Below are positions 53,630 through 62,375 of a DNA stretch of 64,000 nt, piece by piece; the stretch's first letter is position 1, and each line of letters starts with the position of its first letter. Made by a program: the position numbers and the translations under genes. The notes under the pieces were generated by a model. The model made no database searches. It was not told the DNA's origin and saw nothing but the letters and a program-made list of their open reading frames with translations. The stretch spans positions 147,653-211,652 of the forward strand of contig NZ_BMJQ01000015.1 in the NCBI RefSeq assembly GCF_014643535.1, read 5' to 3'. The stretch comes from Aliidongia dinghuensis. GTDB lineage: Bacteria > Pseudomonadota > Alphaproteobacteria > ATCC43930 > CGMCC-115725.

Positions 53630-54826
53630 ATGCCCGCCTTTGCGAAGGCCGCGGCCGTGCTCGGCCTCGGCGCGCTGCTCTTGGCGCCTGTTGCCGCTCG
53701 GGCGCAATTGCTCGTCGTCGGCAATGACGAGAAGCTGGTCTGGGACGATGCCGGCAAGGCGGTCAACAAGCCGCCCGGCAACGATACCGTGACCATCCTC
53801 GACATCGCCAAGCCGACGACACCCGCGACCATCGCCACGCTCAAGCTCGAGAACACCGTGGTCGGGCCGCCGACCAACCTCATGATCACGCCGGACGAGC
53901 GGCTGGCGCTGGTCGCGAATTCACTCCACTGGGTCGACGACGGCAATGGCGGCTGGAAGGGCGTGCCCGACACCAAGCTCTATGTCATCGACCTCAAGGC
54001 AAAGCCGATCGCGCTCATCGCCACGGTGGACGTCGGCAAGCAGCCCTCGGGCCTCGCGATCAGCCGCAAGGGCGACCTGTGCCTGATCGCCAACCGCGCC
54101 GACAATACGGTGAGCGTGCTGTCGATCGCCGGCTCCGAGGTCAAGCTGATCGACACGGTGGCGCTGGCACCGGCCGGTGCGCCCAACCAGCAGCTTTCCG
54201 CCGTCGCGATCACGCCCGACGGCAAGCAGGCGCTGGTCGTCAAGTCCGCGGCCAACAGCGTGGCGCTGCTCAAGATCGACGGGCAGAAGGTCAGTTACAC
54301 GAACTACGACATGACCGTCGGCGTCTTTCCGTACAACGTCCAGATTCCGCCGGGCGGCCATATCGGCATCGTCAACGTCAACGGCGGCAGCGGCGCGTCG
54401 GACGGCCAGGTCGACACGGCGGCGATCATCGACATGGAGGCGGCCCCGCCGCGGGTCATCGATCAGGTCGTGATCGGCGACGGGCCGGAGGGCCTGGCCG
54501 TCAGCCCCTCCGGCAAGCTCGCGATTTCCGTCATCCTGAACGGCAACGGCAATGTGCCGAAGGCCGCCTTCTTCCACCACGACCATGCCTATCTCGCCAT
54601 CCTCAAGATCGACGGCAAGAAAGTGACGAAGGTCGGCGAGGCGCCGGTCGGCCAATTGGCCGAGGGCATCGCCTTCAGCCCGGACGGCAAATATCTCTAT
54701 GTCGGCAACTACCTCGACACCGATCTCGCGGTGTTCCGGGTCGACGGCACGAAGCTCACCAAGGTCGGCGCCAACATCAAGACGCCGGGACAGCACCCCG
54801 CCTCGATGCGCGGCAGCACGCCGTAG
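53630..54826 (+). CDS. Secreted YVTN-type beta-propeller protein
   Basis: 398 residues with a clear signal peptide (LGLGALLLAPVAARA, cleavage near residue 25). Repeats of 40-50 residues contain PSGLAISRKGDLCLIANRADNTVSVL, TPDGKQALVVKSAANSVALLKIDG, GPEGLAVSPSGKLAISV and AEGIAFSPDGKYLYVGNYLDTDLAVFRVDG, matching YVTN/lactonase-like propellers. Likely periplasmic. No enzymatic residues can be assigned. Strong ribosome-binding site (GGGGAGGA). Confidence 0.8.
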   Translation: MPAFAKAAAVLGLGALLLAPVAARAQLLVVGNDEKLVWDDAGKAVNKPPGNDTVTILDIAKPTTPATIATLKLENTVVGPPTNLMITPDERLALVANSLHWVDDGNGGWKGVPDTKLYVIDLKAKPIALIATVDVGKQPSGLAISRKGDLCLIANRADNTVSVLSIAGSEVKLIDTVALAPAGAPNQQLSAVAITPDGKQALVVKSAANSVALLKIDGQKVSYTNYDMTVGVFPYNVQIPPGGHIGIVNVNGGSGASDGQVDTAAIIDMEAAPPRVIDQVVIGDGPEGLAVSPSGKLAISVILNGNGNVPKAAFFHHDHAYLAILKIDGKKVTKVGEAPVGQLAEGIAFSPDGKYLYVGNYLDTDLAVFRVDGTKLTKVGANIKTPGQHPASMRGSTP

Positions 54827-54864
54827 CGGCCCTCATCATGACGTCAGAGTGTTGAGGCATCTCC

Positions 54865-56913
54865 TCACGCCGCGAGCTCGCCGGTCTCGTCGATGAGCTC
54901 GACGATGTCGGCGATGATGCGGGTGAGATCGTAGTCCTTGGGCGTGTAGACCCGGGCGACGCCGGCGGCCTTGAGTGTCGCCGCGTCCTCGGGCGGGATG
55001 ATGCCGCCGACCACGACCGGCACGTCGTCGATGCCGGCCGCCTCGAGGCCCTTCATCACCTCGCCGACCAGCGCCACGTGGCTGCCGGACAGGATCGACA
55101 GGCCCACGACATGGACGCTTTCCTCGAGCGCCGCATTGACGATCTGGGCCGGCGTGAGGCGGATGCCCTCGTAGACGACCTCGAAGCCGGCATCGCGCGC
55201 CTTGAGCGCGATCTGCTCGGCGCCGTTCGAATGGCCGTCGAGCCCGGGCTTGCCGACCAGCATCTTCAAGCGCCGGCCGAACCGGTCCGACACGGCGGCG
55301 ACCCGCTCGCGCACCGGCTTCAGCGCGTCCTTGGGCGCCGCGGCGCCGCCGGTCGCGGACGCCGCGGCGACGCCGGTCGCCGCCCGATATTCGCCGAACA
55401 CCAGACGCAGCGTTCCGGCCCATTCGCCGGTCGTGACACCCGCCCGGGCCGCCGCGATCGACGGTTCCATGATGTTGCCGCCGTCCGCCGCAACCTGGCG
55501 CAAACGATCGAGCGCCGCCTGGACCGCCTGGCCGTCGCGCGCCGCGCGCCAGGCCGCGAGCCGCCCGATCTGCTCCTGCTCGACCGCCGCATCGACCGTC
55601 AGGATGCCGGCATCGCCCTCGGCGACCAGCGGCGAAGGGGCGGTCTCGGTGAAGCAATTGACGCCGATCACCGACTGCTCGCCGCTCTCGATCGCAGTGA
55701 GGCGCCGGGCGTTCGATTCGACGAGGCGCTGCTTCATGTAGCCGCTCTCGATCGCGGCGACGGCGCCGCCCATGGCCTGCAGCCGGTCGAACTCGGCCAT
55801 CGCCTCGCGCGCCAGTTCCTCGACCTTGGCCGCAACCACGGGTGAGCCGTCGAACAGGTCGCCATATTCGAGCAGGTCAGTCTCGTGGGCCACGATCTGC
55901 TGCAGGCGCAGGCTCCATTGCTGGTCCCAGGGCCGGGGCAGGCCCAGCGCCTCGTTCCAGGCCGGCAGCTGCACGGCGCGGGCACGGGCGTTCTTCGAGA
56001 GCACGACCGCCAGCATCTCGAGCAGGATGCGATAGACGTTGTTCTCCGGCTGCTGCTCGGTCAGGCCCAGCGAATTCACCTGCACGCCGTAGCGGAAGCG
56101 GCGGAAGCGCTCGTCGGCGATGCCGTAGCGCTCACGAGCGAGCCGGTCCCAAAGCTCGGTGAACGCGCGCATCTTGCACATCTCGGTCACGAACCGGATG
56201 CCGGCATTGACGAAGAAGCTGATGCGGCCCACGACCTGGCCGAATTCCGAGTCCGGCACCTGGCCCGAGGCCTTGACCGCGTCCAAGACGGCGGCCGCGT
56301 TGGCGAGCGCATAGGCCAACTCCTGCACCGGCGTGGCACCCGCCTCCTGCAGGTGGTAGGAGCAGACGTTCATCGGGTTCCATTTCGGCAGTTCCCGATA
56401 GGTAAACGCGATCACGTCGCCGGTCAGCTTGAGGCTCGGCCCCGGCGGGAAGATGTAGGTGCCGCGCGAGAGATATTCCTTGAGGATGTCGTTCTGCGTC
56501 GTGCCCTGCAGCGCCGCCCGCTTCGCCCCCTGCTCCTCGGCGCAGGCGATGTAGAGCGCCAAGAGCCAGGGCGCCGTCGCATTGATCGTCATCGACGTGT
56601 TCATGCGCTCGAGCGGGATGCCGTCGAACAAGGCCCGCATGTCGCCCAGATGGCCGACCGGCACGCCGACCTTACCGACCTCGCCCTGCGCCAGCACATG
56701 GTCGGCGTCGTAGCCGGTCTGGGTCGGCAGGTCGAACGCGACCGAGAGGCCGGTCTGGCCGCGTTGCAGATTCGTGCGATAGAGCGCGTTCGATGCGGCC
56801 GCCGAGGAATGGCCGGAATATGTCCGGATCAGCCAGGGCTGCTCCCGCCCAGCCTGAGCTGCGTTCTGAGCTGCGTTCTGTGCTGCATTCGGTCCGCACT
56901 TGTCCTCGCTCAT
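54865..56913 (-). CDS. ecm: Ethylmalonyl-CoA mutase
   Basis: 682-residue adenosylcobalamin-dependent mutase of the ethylmalonyl-CoA pathway (MeaA type), converting (2R)-ethylmalonyl-CoA to (2S)-methylsuccinyl-CoA. The N-terminal TIM barrel carries RTYSGHSSAAASNALY, AFDLPTQTGYD and NTSMTINATA; the C-terminal B12 domain begins RRLKMLVGKPGLDGHSNGAEQIA with the cobalt-ligand DGHSNGA motif. Compared with methylmalonyl-CoA mutase it lacks the small-subunit-like N-terminus and is a single chain. The N-terminus has a short AAQN repeat before the barrel. Start ATG 56913 follows GGGGAGGG. Divergent from ccr, its pathway partner. The gene product needs AdoCbl, for which an adenosyltransferase gene lies at 61806. 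Confidence 0.95.
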   Translation of the reverse strand: MSEDKCGPNAAQNAAQNAAQAGREQPWLIRTYSGHSSAAASNALYRTNLQRGQTGLSVAFDLPTQTGYDADHVLAQGEVGKVGVPVGHLGDMRALFDGIPLERMNTSMTINATAPWLLALYIACAEEQGAKRAALQGTTQNDILKEYLSRGTYIFPPGPSLKLTGDVIAFTYRELPKWNPMNVCSYHLQEAGATPVQELAYALANAAAVLDAVKASGQVPDSEFGQVVGRISFFVNAGIRFVTEMCKMRAFTELWDRLARERYGIADERFRRFRYGVQVNSLGLTEQQPENNVYRILLEMLAVVLSKNARARAVQLPAWNEALGLPRPWDQQWSLRLQQIVAHETDLLEYGDLFDGSPVVAAKVEELAREAMAEFDRLQAMGGAVAAIESGYMKQRLVESNARRLTAIESGEQSVIGVNCFTETAPSPLVAEGDAGILTVDAAVEQEQIGRLAAWRAARDGQAVQAALDRLRQVAADGGNIMEPSIAAARAGVTTGEWAGTLRLVFGEYRAATGVAAASATGGAAAPKDALKPVRERVAAVSDRFGRRLKMLVGKPGLDGHSNGAEQIALKARDAGFEVVYEGIRLTPAQIVNAALEESVHVVGLSILSGSHVALVGEVMKGLEAAGIDDVPVVVGGIIPPEDAATLKAAGVARVYTPKDYDLTRIIADIVELIDETGELAA

Positions 56914-57236
56914 CCGGCCCTCCCCTCGACCTTGCAACCTATTGTGGCGACGCGGGTTTTATATTGTCACACGACTGCTCGACGTTGCTGCCTGCCGCAA
57001 TTTCCTGTAACGGCGCAATTTTAGTAATAAAAGAACCCACAGCAGGAACCATGAGTAATATTCCGTCGTTTTGTGCATTGCAAACAGATTTCAGTCCGGG
57101 CAGGATGCGTTGCAACGAGACAGCGATCAACGGACAAACACCGGGAAAAACCCAAGGTTTCCCGATGGTCGCCAGGAAAAATTCTTGAGAGCGCCTCAAG
57201 CGGCGCGACCAGGGTCGAGGAATCGGGAGAAGAGCG
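56914..57236. promoter_or_regulatory. Divergent ecm/ccr promoter region
   Basis: 323 bp, AT-richer than its surroundings, that must carry both promoters. Repeated TTGC-type elements are visible: TTGCAAA at 57078-57084 and the palindrome CGTTGCAACG at 57108-57117 on the ccr side, plus two CGCAATTT direct repeats near 56997-57019. An inverted repeat CGGGAAA-N9-TTTCCCG lies at 57142-57164. TTTGCAAA-like sites bind short-chain-fatty-acid regulators such as RamB/ScfR in other bacteria, so one of those is a reasonable guess. A 45-codon frame (57051-57188) crosses the region. Confidence 0.5.
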
Positions 57237-58547
57237 ATGAGCGGCACGGCCGAAGTCATCAAGCTGCACAATGGCGGGCCTGAAAATGGCACGAGTGCGC
57301 AACAAGTGACAAAGGATCTCTACGAAATCGGCGAGATTCCGCCGCTCGGTCACGTGCCGTCGCGCATGTATGCCTGGGCCATCCGGCGCGAGCGCCATGG
57401 CGAACCGGAGACCGCGATGCAGGTCGAGGTCGTGCCGACTCCGTCGATCGGCCCGGACGAGGTGCTGGTCATGGTGATGGCCGCCGGCGTCAACTACAAT
57501 GGCGTCTGGGCCGCTTTGGGCAGGCCGATCTCGCCGTTCGACGTGCACAAGGCGGAATTCCACGTCGCCGGCTCCGACGCGTCGGGCATCGTCTGGGCCG
57601 TGGGCTCCAAGGTCAAGCGCTGGAAGGTCGGCGACGAGGTCGTGGTCCATTGCAACCAGGACGATGGCGACGACGAGGAGTGCAACGGCGGCGACCCGAT
57701 GAACTCGCCCTCGCAGCGCATCTGGGGCTACGAGACGCCCGACGGCTCCTTCGCCCAGTTCGCCCGCGTCCAGGGCCGGCAGCTGATGGATCGGCCGCGC
57801 CATCTCACCTGGGAGGAGAGCGGCTGCTACGTGCTGACGCTCGCGACCGCCTATCGCATGCTGTTCGGCCATCGCCCGCATATCTTGCGCCCCGGCGACC
57901 ATGTGCTGGTCTGGGGTGCGGCGGGCGGCCTCGGCTCCATGGCGATCCAGCTGATCGCGACGGCCGGCGCCAACCCGATCGCCGTCATCTCGGAGGACGA
58001 CAAGCGCGACTTCGTGATGCAGCTGGGCGCCAAGGGCGTCATCAACCGCAAGAAATTCGACTGCTGGGGCCAGCTGCCCGACGTGGACGACCCGGCGGCC
58101 TATGCCGAATACATGAAGAAGTGCCGCGCCTTCGGCAAGGCGATCTGGGATATTACCGGCAAGGGCAACGACGTCGATTTCGTGTTCGAGCACCCGGGCG
58201 AGCAGACCTTCCCCGTGAGCTGCTTCGTGGTGAAGCGCGGCGGCATGGTCGTGTTCTGCGCGGGCACCACCGGCTACAACCTGACCTTCGACGCGCGCTT
58301 CGTCTGGATGCGCCAGAAGCGCATCCAGGGCAGCCATTTCGCAAACTTGCTGCAGGCGAGCCAGGCGAACCGGCTGGTGGTCGAGCGGCGCATCGATCCC
58401 TGCATGTCGGAAGTCTTCTCCTGGGCCGACATCCCGCGCGCCCACACCAAGATGCGCCGCAACGAGCACAAGCCCGGCAACATGGCCGTGCTGGTCCAGG
58501 CGAAGCATCCGGGCCTGAAGACGCTCGACGACGCCATCCACGCCTGA
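57237..58547 (+). CDS. ccr: Crotonyl-CoA carboxylase/reductase
   Basis: 436-residue MDR-superfamily enzyme that reduces crotonyl-CoA with NADPH while fixing CO2, giving (2S)-ethylmalonyl-CoA, the key step of the ethylmalonyl-CoA pathway. The Asn of the CO2 pocket lies in GVNYNGVWAALG (N86/N88), NADPH binds around VWGAAGGLGSMA, and the GYETPDGSFAQFA and QKRIQGSHFANL segments distinguish Ccr from ordinary enoyl reductases. GGGAGAAGA precedes the ATG. Divergent from ecm; mcd follows downstream across a repeat. Confidence 0.97.
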   Translation: MSGTAEVIKLHNGGPENGTSAQQVTKDLYEIGEIPPLGHVPSRMYAWAIRRERHGEPETAMQVEVVPTPSIGPDEVLVMVMAAGVNYNGVWAALGRPISPFDVHKAEFHVAGSDASGIVWAVGSKVKRWKVGDEVVVHCNQDDGDDEECNGGDPMNSPSQRIWGYETPDGSFAQFARVQGRQLMDRPRHLTWEESGCYVLTLATAYRMLFGHRPHILRPGDHVLVWGAAGGLGSMAIQLIATAGANPIAVISEDDKRDFVMQLGAKGVINRKKFDCWGQLPDVDDPAAYAEYMKKCRAFGKAIWDITGKGNDVDFVFEHPGEQTFPVSCFVVKRGGMVVFCAGTTGYNLTFDARFVWMRQKRIQGSHFANLLQASQANRLVVERRIDPCMSEVFSWADIPRAHTKMRRNEHKPGNMAVLVQAKHPGLKTLDDAIHA

Positions 58548-58561
58548 GAGGCTTCGAAGCA

Positions 58562-58637
58562 GCGCCACCCTCACCCCGACCCTCTCCCGCAAGCGGGAGA
58601 GGGAGGGACCCGCGGCACGCGGGAGGGTGAGGGTCGT
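58562..58637. repeat. CCTCACCC / CCCTCTCCCGC hairpin repeat between ccr and mcd
   Basis: Inner stem CCCTCTCCCGC (58580-58590) pairs with GCGGGAGAGGG (58593-58603); outer arms CACCCTCACC and GGGAGGGTGAGGG also pair. The same wording occurs at 60661-60776. Confidence 0.75.
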
Positions 58638-58669
58638 GCCGCCTGTGAACCTGCAAGAGACTGACGCTG

Positions 58670-60364
58670 ATGACCGCAGCCGTTCCCCGTCCTGATTCAA
58701 CCCCCATTCTGCTGCCCGACCTGCTGGCCCTGACCGCTGCCGCAGTCGATGCGGCCGACCGGCTGGTCCAGGCCGGGCGGCGTGGCGTGGCCTCGCTCGT
58801 GGCCCCCGGCGGCGCGGTCGATGCCGACCTGTTGGAGCGGCAGCAGTACGCAGCACACGGCCTCGCCTGGGTCGCCACATACGGCCGGGCGCTCACGGAG
58901 ATGCGCGCCTGGGCGCTCCGCCTCGAGGCGACTGGGCGCTTCGGCGAACTCGAGGCCCTCATGCTCGAAGCGGCGTTCGGCGAATATCTGGCCCAGCTCG
59001 AGGGCGGCGTGCCGCTGAGCCAGGTCGAGATGATCCGCCCGGCCGACCTCGGCATCGCGGAGGACGAGGTCGCCGCTTTCCGCACGCCCGCGGTCAAGGC
59101 GCTGATCGCGGCCGGCACCACGGCGCCGGTGCGGCTGCGCATCGCCGAACTGATCCGCGACGGGCTCGACGGCGGCGGCTTCGGCGACGCGGCGCTCGAC
59201 GACGAGACACTCGGCATGATCCGCGACCAGTTCCGCCGCTTCGGCGCCGAGGCGGTCGAGCCTCACGCCCATGACTGGCACCTGAAGGACGAGCTGATCC
59301 CGATCGAGGTGGTGGACCAGATGGCGGAACTGGGCGTGTTCGGCCTCACCGTCCCCGAGGAATACGGCGGCCTCGGCCTCGGCAAGCTCGCCATGTGCGT
59401 CGTCACCGAGGAGCTGTCGCGTGCCTATATTGGCGTGGGCTCGCTTGGCACCCGGTCCGAGATCGCGGCCGAGCTCATTCGGCTTGGCGGCACGGAAGAG
59501 CAGAAGACCCATTGGTTGCCGAAGATCGCATCGGGCGAGATCCTGCCGACCGCGGTCTTTACCGAGCCCAACACCGGCTCCGACCTGGGTTCGCTCCGGA
59601 CGCGCGCCCAGCGCAACGGCGATACCTACAAGATCACCGGCAACAAGACCTGGATCACCCACGCGAGCCGGTCGGACCTCATGACGCTCTTGGCCCGCAC
59701 GGACGCCGGCGAGGCCGGCTATCGCGGCCTCTCGATGTTCCTCGCCGAAAAGCCGCGCGGCACGGGGACGGACCCGTTCCCCGCCCCGGGCATGACCGGC
59801 GGCGAGATCAAGGTGCTGGGCTATCGCGGCATGAAGGAATACGAGCTGGGCTTCGACGGCTTCGCCGTGCCGGCCGCCAATTTGCTGGGCGGCATCGAGG
59901 GCCAGGGCTTCAAGCAGCTGATGGCGACGTTCGAGAGCGCCCGCGTGCAGACCGCGGCGCGCGCCGTCGGCGTCGCCCAGAACGCGCTCGAGATCGGGCT
60001 CAGATACGCGCTCGACCGTATCCAGTTCGGCAAGGCGCTCATCCATTTCCCGCGCGTCGCCGGCAAGCTTGCCTGGATGGCGGTCGAGACCATGGTGGCG
60101 CGGCAGCTCACGTATTTCGCGGCACGCGAGAAGGACAGCGACCGGCGCTGCGATATCGAGGCCGGCATGGCGAAGCTCTTGGCCGCGCGCGTCGCCTGGG
60201 CCAATGCCGACAACGCGCTGCAGATCCACGGCGGCAACGGCTACGCGCTCGAATACAAGATCAGCCGCGTGCTGTGCGACGCCCGCATCCTCAACATCTT
60301 CGAGGGCGCCGCCGAGATCCAGGCCCAGGTCATCGCCCGCGGGCTGTTGGCGGGACGGAATTGA
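58670..60364 (+). CDS. mcd: (2S)-Methylsuccinyl-CoA dehydrogenase
   Basis: 564-residue FAD enzyme oxidising (2S)-methylsuccinyl-CoA to mesaconyl-CoA in the ethylmalonyl-CoA pathway. It has the roughly 170-residue N-terminal extension that marks Mcd among acyl-CoA dehydrogenases. The acyl-CoA dehydrogenase fold then runs from EAVEPHAHDWHLKDELIP through FTEPNTGSDLGSLRTRA to QIHGGNGYALEYKISRVLCDARILNIFEGAAEIQAQ. The base is a Glu near residue 400-430 by family, not placed with certainty by eye. The ATG has AAGAGA 10 bases upstream. Electrons go to ETF, whose genes lie at 62701 onward. Confidence 0.95.
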   Translation: MTAAVPRPDSTPILLPDLLALTAAAVDAADRLVQAGRRGVASLVAPGGAVDADLLERQQYAAHGLAWVATYGRALTEMRAWALRLEATGRFGELEALMLEAAFGEYLAQLEGGVPLSQVEMIRPADLGIAEDEVAAFRTPAVKALIAAGTTAPVRLRIAELIRDGLDGGGFGDAALDDETLGMIRDQFRRFGAEAVEPHAHDWHLKDELIPIEVVDQMAELGVFGLTVPEEYGGLGLGKLAMCVVTEELSRAYIGVGSLGTRSEIAAELIRLGGTEEQKTHWLPKIASGEILPTAVFTEPNTGSDLGSLRTRAQRNGDTYKITGNKTWITHASRSDLMTLLARTDAGEAGYRGLSMFLAEKPRGTGTDPFPAPGMTGGEIKVLGYRGMKEYELGFDGFAVPAANLLGGIEGQGFKQLMATFESARVQTAARAVGVAQNALEIGLRYALDRIQFGKALIHFPRVAGKLAWMAVETMVARQLTYFAAREKDSDRRCDIEAGMAKLLAARVAWANADNALQIHGGNGYALEYKISRVLCDARILNIFEGAAEIQAQVIARGLLAGRN

Positions 60365-60371
60365 GGTGTCT

Positions 60372-60602
60372 TCAGAGGTCGATGTGTTCGTCGACAACCG
60401 AACCGGTTTTCGCTTCGTACTCGTTCCAGCTCTCTATCGCCTGGTCTACCGCGGCCTCTCGTTCCTTCAGGAATTCGGCCAGCATACGTTCGACGACCCC
60501 GGACAGATCCTTGTCAAACACCGTCACCTTGGACACGAGGTCGCCGTTGAGCGATAGCGTGATCGCTCGCTTGGGTGCGTCAGCCCGATAGCCGAATGCC
60601 AT
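60372..60602 (-). CDS. CcdA-type antitoxin, apparently orphan
   Basis: 76 residues. The pattern ITLSLNGDLVSKVTVFDKDLSGVVERMLAEFLKEREAAVDQAIESWNEYEAKTG matches the CcdA antitoxin family (short ribbon-helix-helix N-terminus, then a helical C-terminus that would bind CcdB). The C-terminal IESWNEYEAKTGSV... resembles the ...AIEAYNRFVEEHG tail of chromosomal CcdA proteins. In an intact system ccdB follows ccdA directly, but here the stop is followed after 7 bp by the convergent mcd end, and no CcdB-like frame is seen. Either the toxin is lost or the protein has another role. Confidence 0.75.
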   Translation of the reverse strand: MAFGYRADAPKRAITLSLNGDLVSKVTVFDKDLSGVVERMLAEFLKEREAAVDQAIESWNEYEAKTGSVVDEHIDL

Positions 60603-60660
60603 GTCTCACCTCAGAGCGCATTATAAGCGTGTGATCGGCAGCTGTCTGCCGGCGCCCCTC

Positions 60661-60776
60661 ACACCCTCACTCTCCCAGCCTCGCGGCTGGGCCCCGCCCT
60701 CTCCCGCAAGCGGGCGAGGGAAGTCTGTGCTCCTTCTCCCGCTTGCGGGAGAGGGTCGGGGTGAAGGTGCCGAAAC
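60661..60776. repeat. CCTCACCC / CCCTCTCCCGC repeat cluster
   Basis: Two imperfect inverted copies (around 60694-60720 and 60730-60766) of the element seen at 58562-58637, each with a CTCCCGC...GCGGGAG hairpin. They lie between the CcdA-type gene and the ligase-like gene. Confidence 0.7.
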
Positions 60777-60795
60777 CGGAAAGGCTCGCGCCGAC

Positions 60796-61350
60796 CTAAA
60801 ACACCCCCGCCCCCAGCATCGAGAGATGCAGCGTTTCGAGTGGGTCGTAGCTGATCACACGCAGCGCCGGCAGTTGGGCGTCGATCGGCGCGAAGCCGGG
60901 GGCGAGCGCCTCGACGGCGCCGGCCAGGCTGAGCCCATCCAGGTTCTGGGCGAGCGCCACATGCGGGATCCAGTTGCCGGTCTCGTAGAACGGCCAGCGG
61001 TGCGGTGCCAGGTCGGCGAAAGCCATATGGAACCGCTCGTGCAACGCCAAGAGGGCGGGGCCGACGATCGGCGCCAGGTAGAGAGTGCCGCTCGGGCCGC
61101 CGAACACGCCCAGGCTGCCGAGCCGGATCGTCGGCGGCACTTCGGCCGCAGCCCAACGGTCGAGCCGGGGCGCCAGATCCGCGAGATAGACCGTCTCATA
61201 AGCGGCGAGCGCCATGTGCGGGCCGAGACCGGCTTGGCTATAGGTCTGGCGATAGCTCGGCAGCCCGGCGCTGTGCTCGAGCGTGCCGGCGAGCCAGTCC
61301 AGCACAGTGGCGGCACTCGGATCGAGATCGAGGACGACAGCGACGGTCAC
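60796..61350 (-). CDS. 2'-5' RNA ligase-like / 2H phosphoesterase superfamily protein
   Basis: 184 residues with two symmetrically placed histidine motifs: H45 in GPHMALAAY and H130 in WIPHVALAQ, 85 residues apart, as in the 2H superfamily that cleaves or ligates 2'-5' and cyclic phosphates. The usual H-x-T/S is H-x-A at both sites, so activity is uncertain; some divergent subfamilies differ at this position. No membrane helices. ATG 61350 used. Flanked by a repeat and small genes. Confidence 0.65.
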   Translation of the reverse strand: MTVAVVLDLDPSAATVLDWLAGTLEHSAGLPSYRQTYSQAGLGPHMALAAYETVYLADLAPRLDRWAAAEVPPTIRLGSLGVFGGPSGTLYLAPIVGPALLALHERFHMAFADLAPHRWPFYETGNWIPHVALAQNLDGLSLAGAVEALAPGFAPIDAQLPALRVISYDPLETLHLSMLGAGVF

Positions 61351-61487
61351 GGAATGCCCCGGTCAGCGTCGCAGCATGGCGGCGGGAAGCCGGAAAGGTT
61401 CGACGGACGGCAAACGCATCGGCAAGGCTCGGTCGCTGCTTCGGGCGGGCGCACCAGCATAGGGCGAAGCCCCGCCCGCGCAAAGCG

Positions 61488-61544
61488 CCAGAGCACTATG
61501 GACCAGAGCACTGTGGACCAGAGCACGATGGAGAGCACTATGGG
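61488..61544. repeat. 15-bp tandem repeat upstream of the HIG1-type gene
   Basis: Three units of CCAGAGCACTATGGA-type sequence (61488-61502, 61503-61517, 61518-61532) and a partial fourth (61533-61544) precede the small membrane-protein gene by about 35 bp. A second 15-bp duplication, GAGTTCGATGGGCGG, lies right after that gene at 61767-61796. Confidence 0.75.
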
Positions 61545-61576
61545 CGCGGGCGGTGCACGCGACTATAGTCCGCCGG

Positions 61577-61768
61577 ATGCACACGATTCTTGTTTTCGGC
61601 ATCATCCTTGCCGCCCTCGCCACCCTGGCCGTGCTCGTCCGGGGGATCATCCAGATGTTCCGCGGCAACGACCCGCGGCGCTCGAACAAGTACATGCAGA
61701 TGCGCGTGGTGCTGCAGTTCCTGGCGCTGATCCTGGTCGTGCTGTTCATGACCCTGTTCCGGCAATGA
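61577..61768 (+). CDS. HIG1-domain twin-transmembrane protein
   Basis: 63 residues. Two hydrophobic helices (about 3-25 and 45-62) are joined by a polar loop with RGNDPRRSNKYMQMRVVLQ, the conserved RxxNxxMxxRVxxQ-type signature of the HIG1 domain. In mitochondria HIG1 proteins (Rcf1) support respiratory complexes; bacterial ones are little studied. ATG 61577 gives the compact form. The PduO-type gene begins 37 bp later. Confidence 0.8.
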   Translation: MHTILVFGIILAALATLAVLVRGIIQMFRGNDPRRSNKYMQMRVVLQFLALILVVLFMTLFRQ

Positions 61769-61805
61769 GTTCGATGGGCGGGAGTTCGATGGGCGGAAGC
61801 ATGCC

Positions 61806-62375
61806 ATGGTCACGCTGAATCGCATCTACACGCGCGGCGGCGACAAGGGCGAGACTTCGCTCGGCGACGGTCGGCGCGTACCGAAGCACGCGACCCGGGT
61901 CGAGGCCTACGGCACGGTCGACGAGGCCAATGCCGCGATCGGCCTTGCCCGGCTCCATGCGGCGGAGCACCCGGAGGCGGACGCCATGCTGGCGCGCATC
62001 CAGAACGACCTGTTCGATCTGGGCGCCGATCTCTGCACGCCGGAGGACGGGCGGAAAAGCGCGGGCGCGCTCCGCATCGTGGCGGCCCAGGTCGACCGGC
62101 TCGAGCGCGAGATCGATGCCATGAATGCGAAGCTCGCCCCCCTCAAATCCTTCATCCTGCCGGGCGGCACGCCGCTCGCCGCCACTCTGCACCTGGCGCG
62201 CACGGTGACGCGCCGGGCCGAGCGACTGGTGACCGAGCTTGCAGAGGCCGAGCCGGTCAATCCTGAGGCGGTCAAGTACTTGAACCGCTTGAGCGATCAC
62301 CTGTTCGTGCTGAGCCGCCACGCCAACGACGACGGCGCCCGCGATGTCCTGTGGGTGCCGGGCGGCAACCGATGA
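61806..62375 (+). CDS. Cob(I)alamin adenosyltransferase, PduO type
   Basis: 189 residues. TRGGDKGETSLGDGRRVPK is the ATP-binding N-terminal motif of PduO-type adenosyltransferases; RVEAYGTVDEANAAIG, FILPGGTPLAATLHLARTVTRRAERL and YLNRLSDHLFVLSRHAN follow in order. It makes adenosylcobalamin, the coenzyme of Ecm encoded 5 kb away on the minus strand. GGAAG precedes the ATG. Confidence 0.95.
   Translation: MVTLNRIYTRGGDKGETSLGDGRRVPKHATRVEAYGTVDEANAAIGLARLHAAEHPEADAMLARIQNDLFDLGADLCTPEDGRKSAGALRIVAAQVDRLEREIDAMNAKLAPLKSFILPGGTPLAATLHLARTVTRRAERLVTELAEAEPVNPEAVKYLNRLSDHLFVLSRHANDDGARDVLWVPGGNR

Noticed and set aside
57051..57188. 45-codon frame before ccr with AGGA upstream
   Set aside because: AT-rich, non-conserved-looking codon use inside a promoter region that carries operator-like repeats. 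It is more likely leader DNA; conservation of the frame in relatives would reverse this view.
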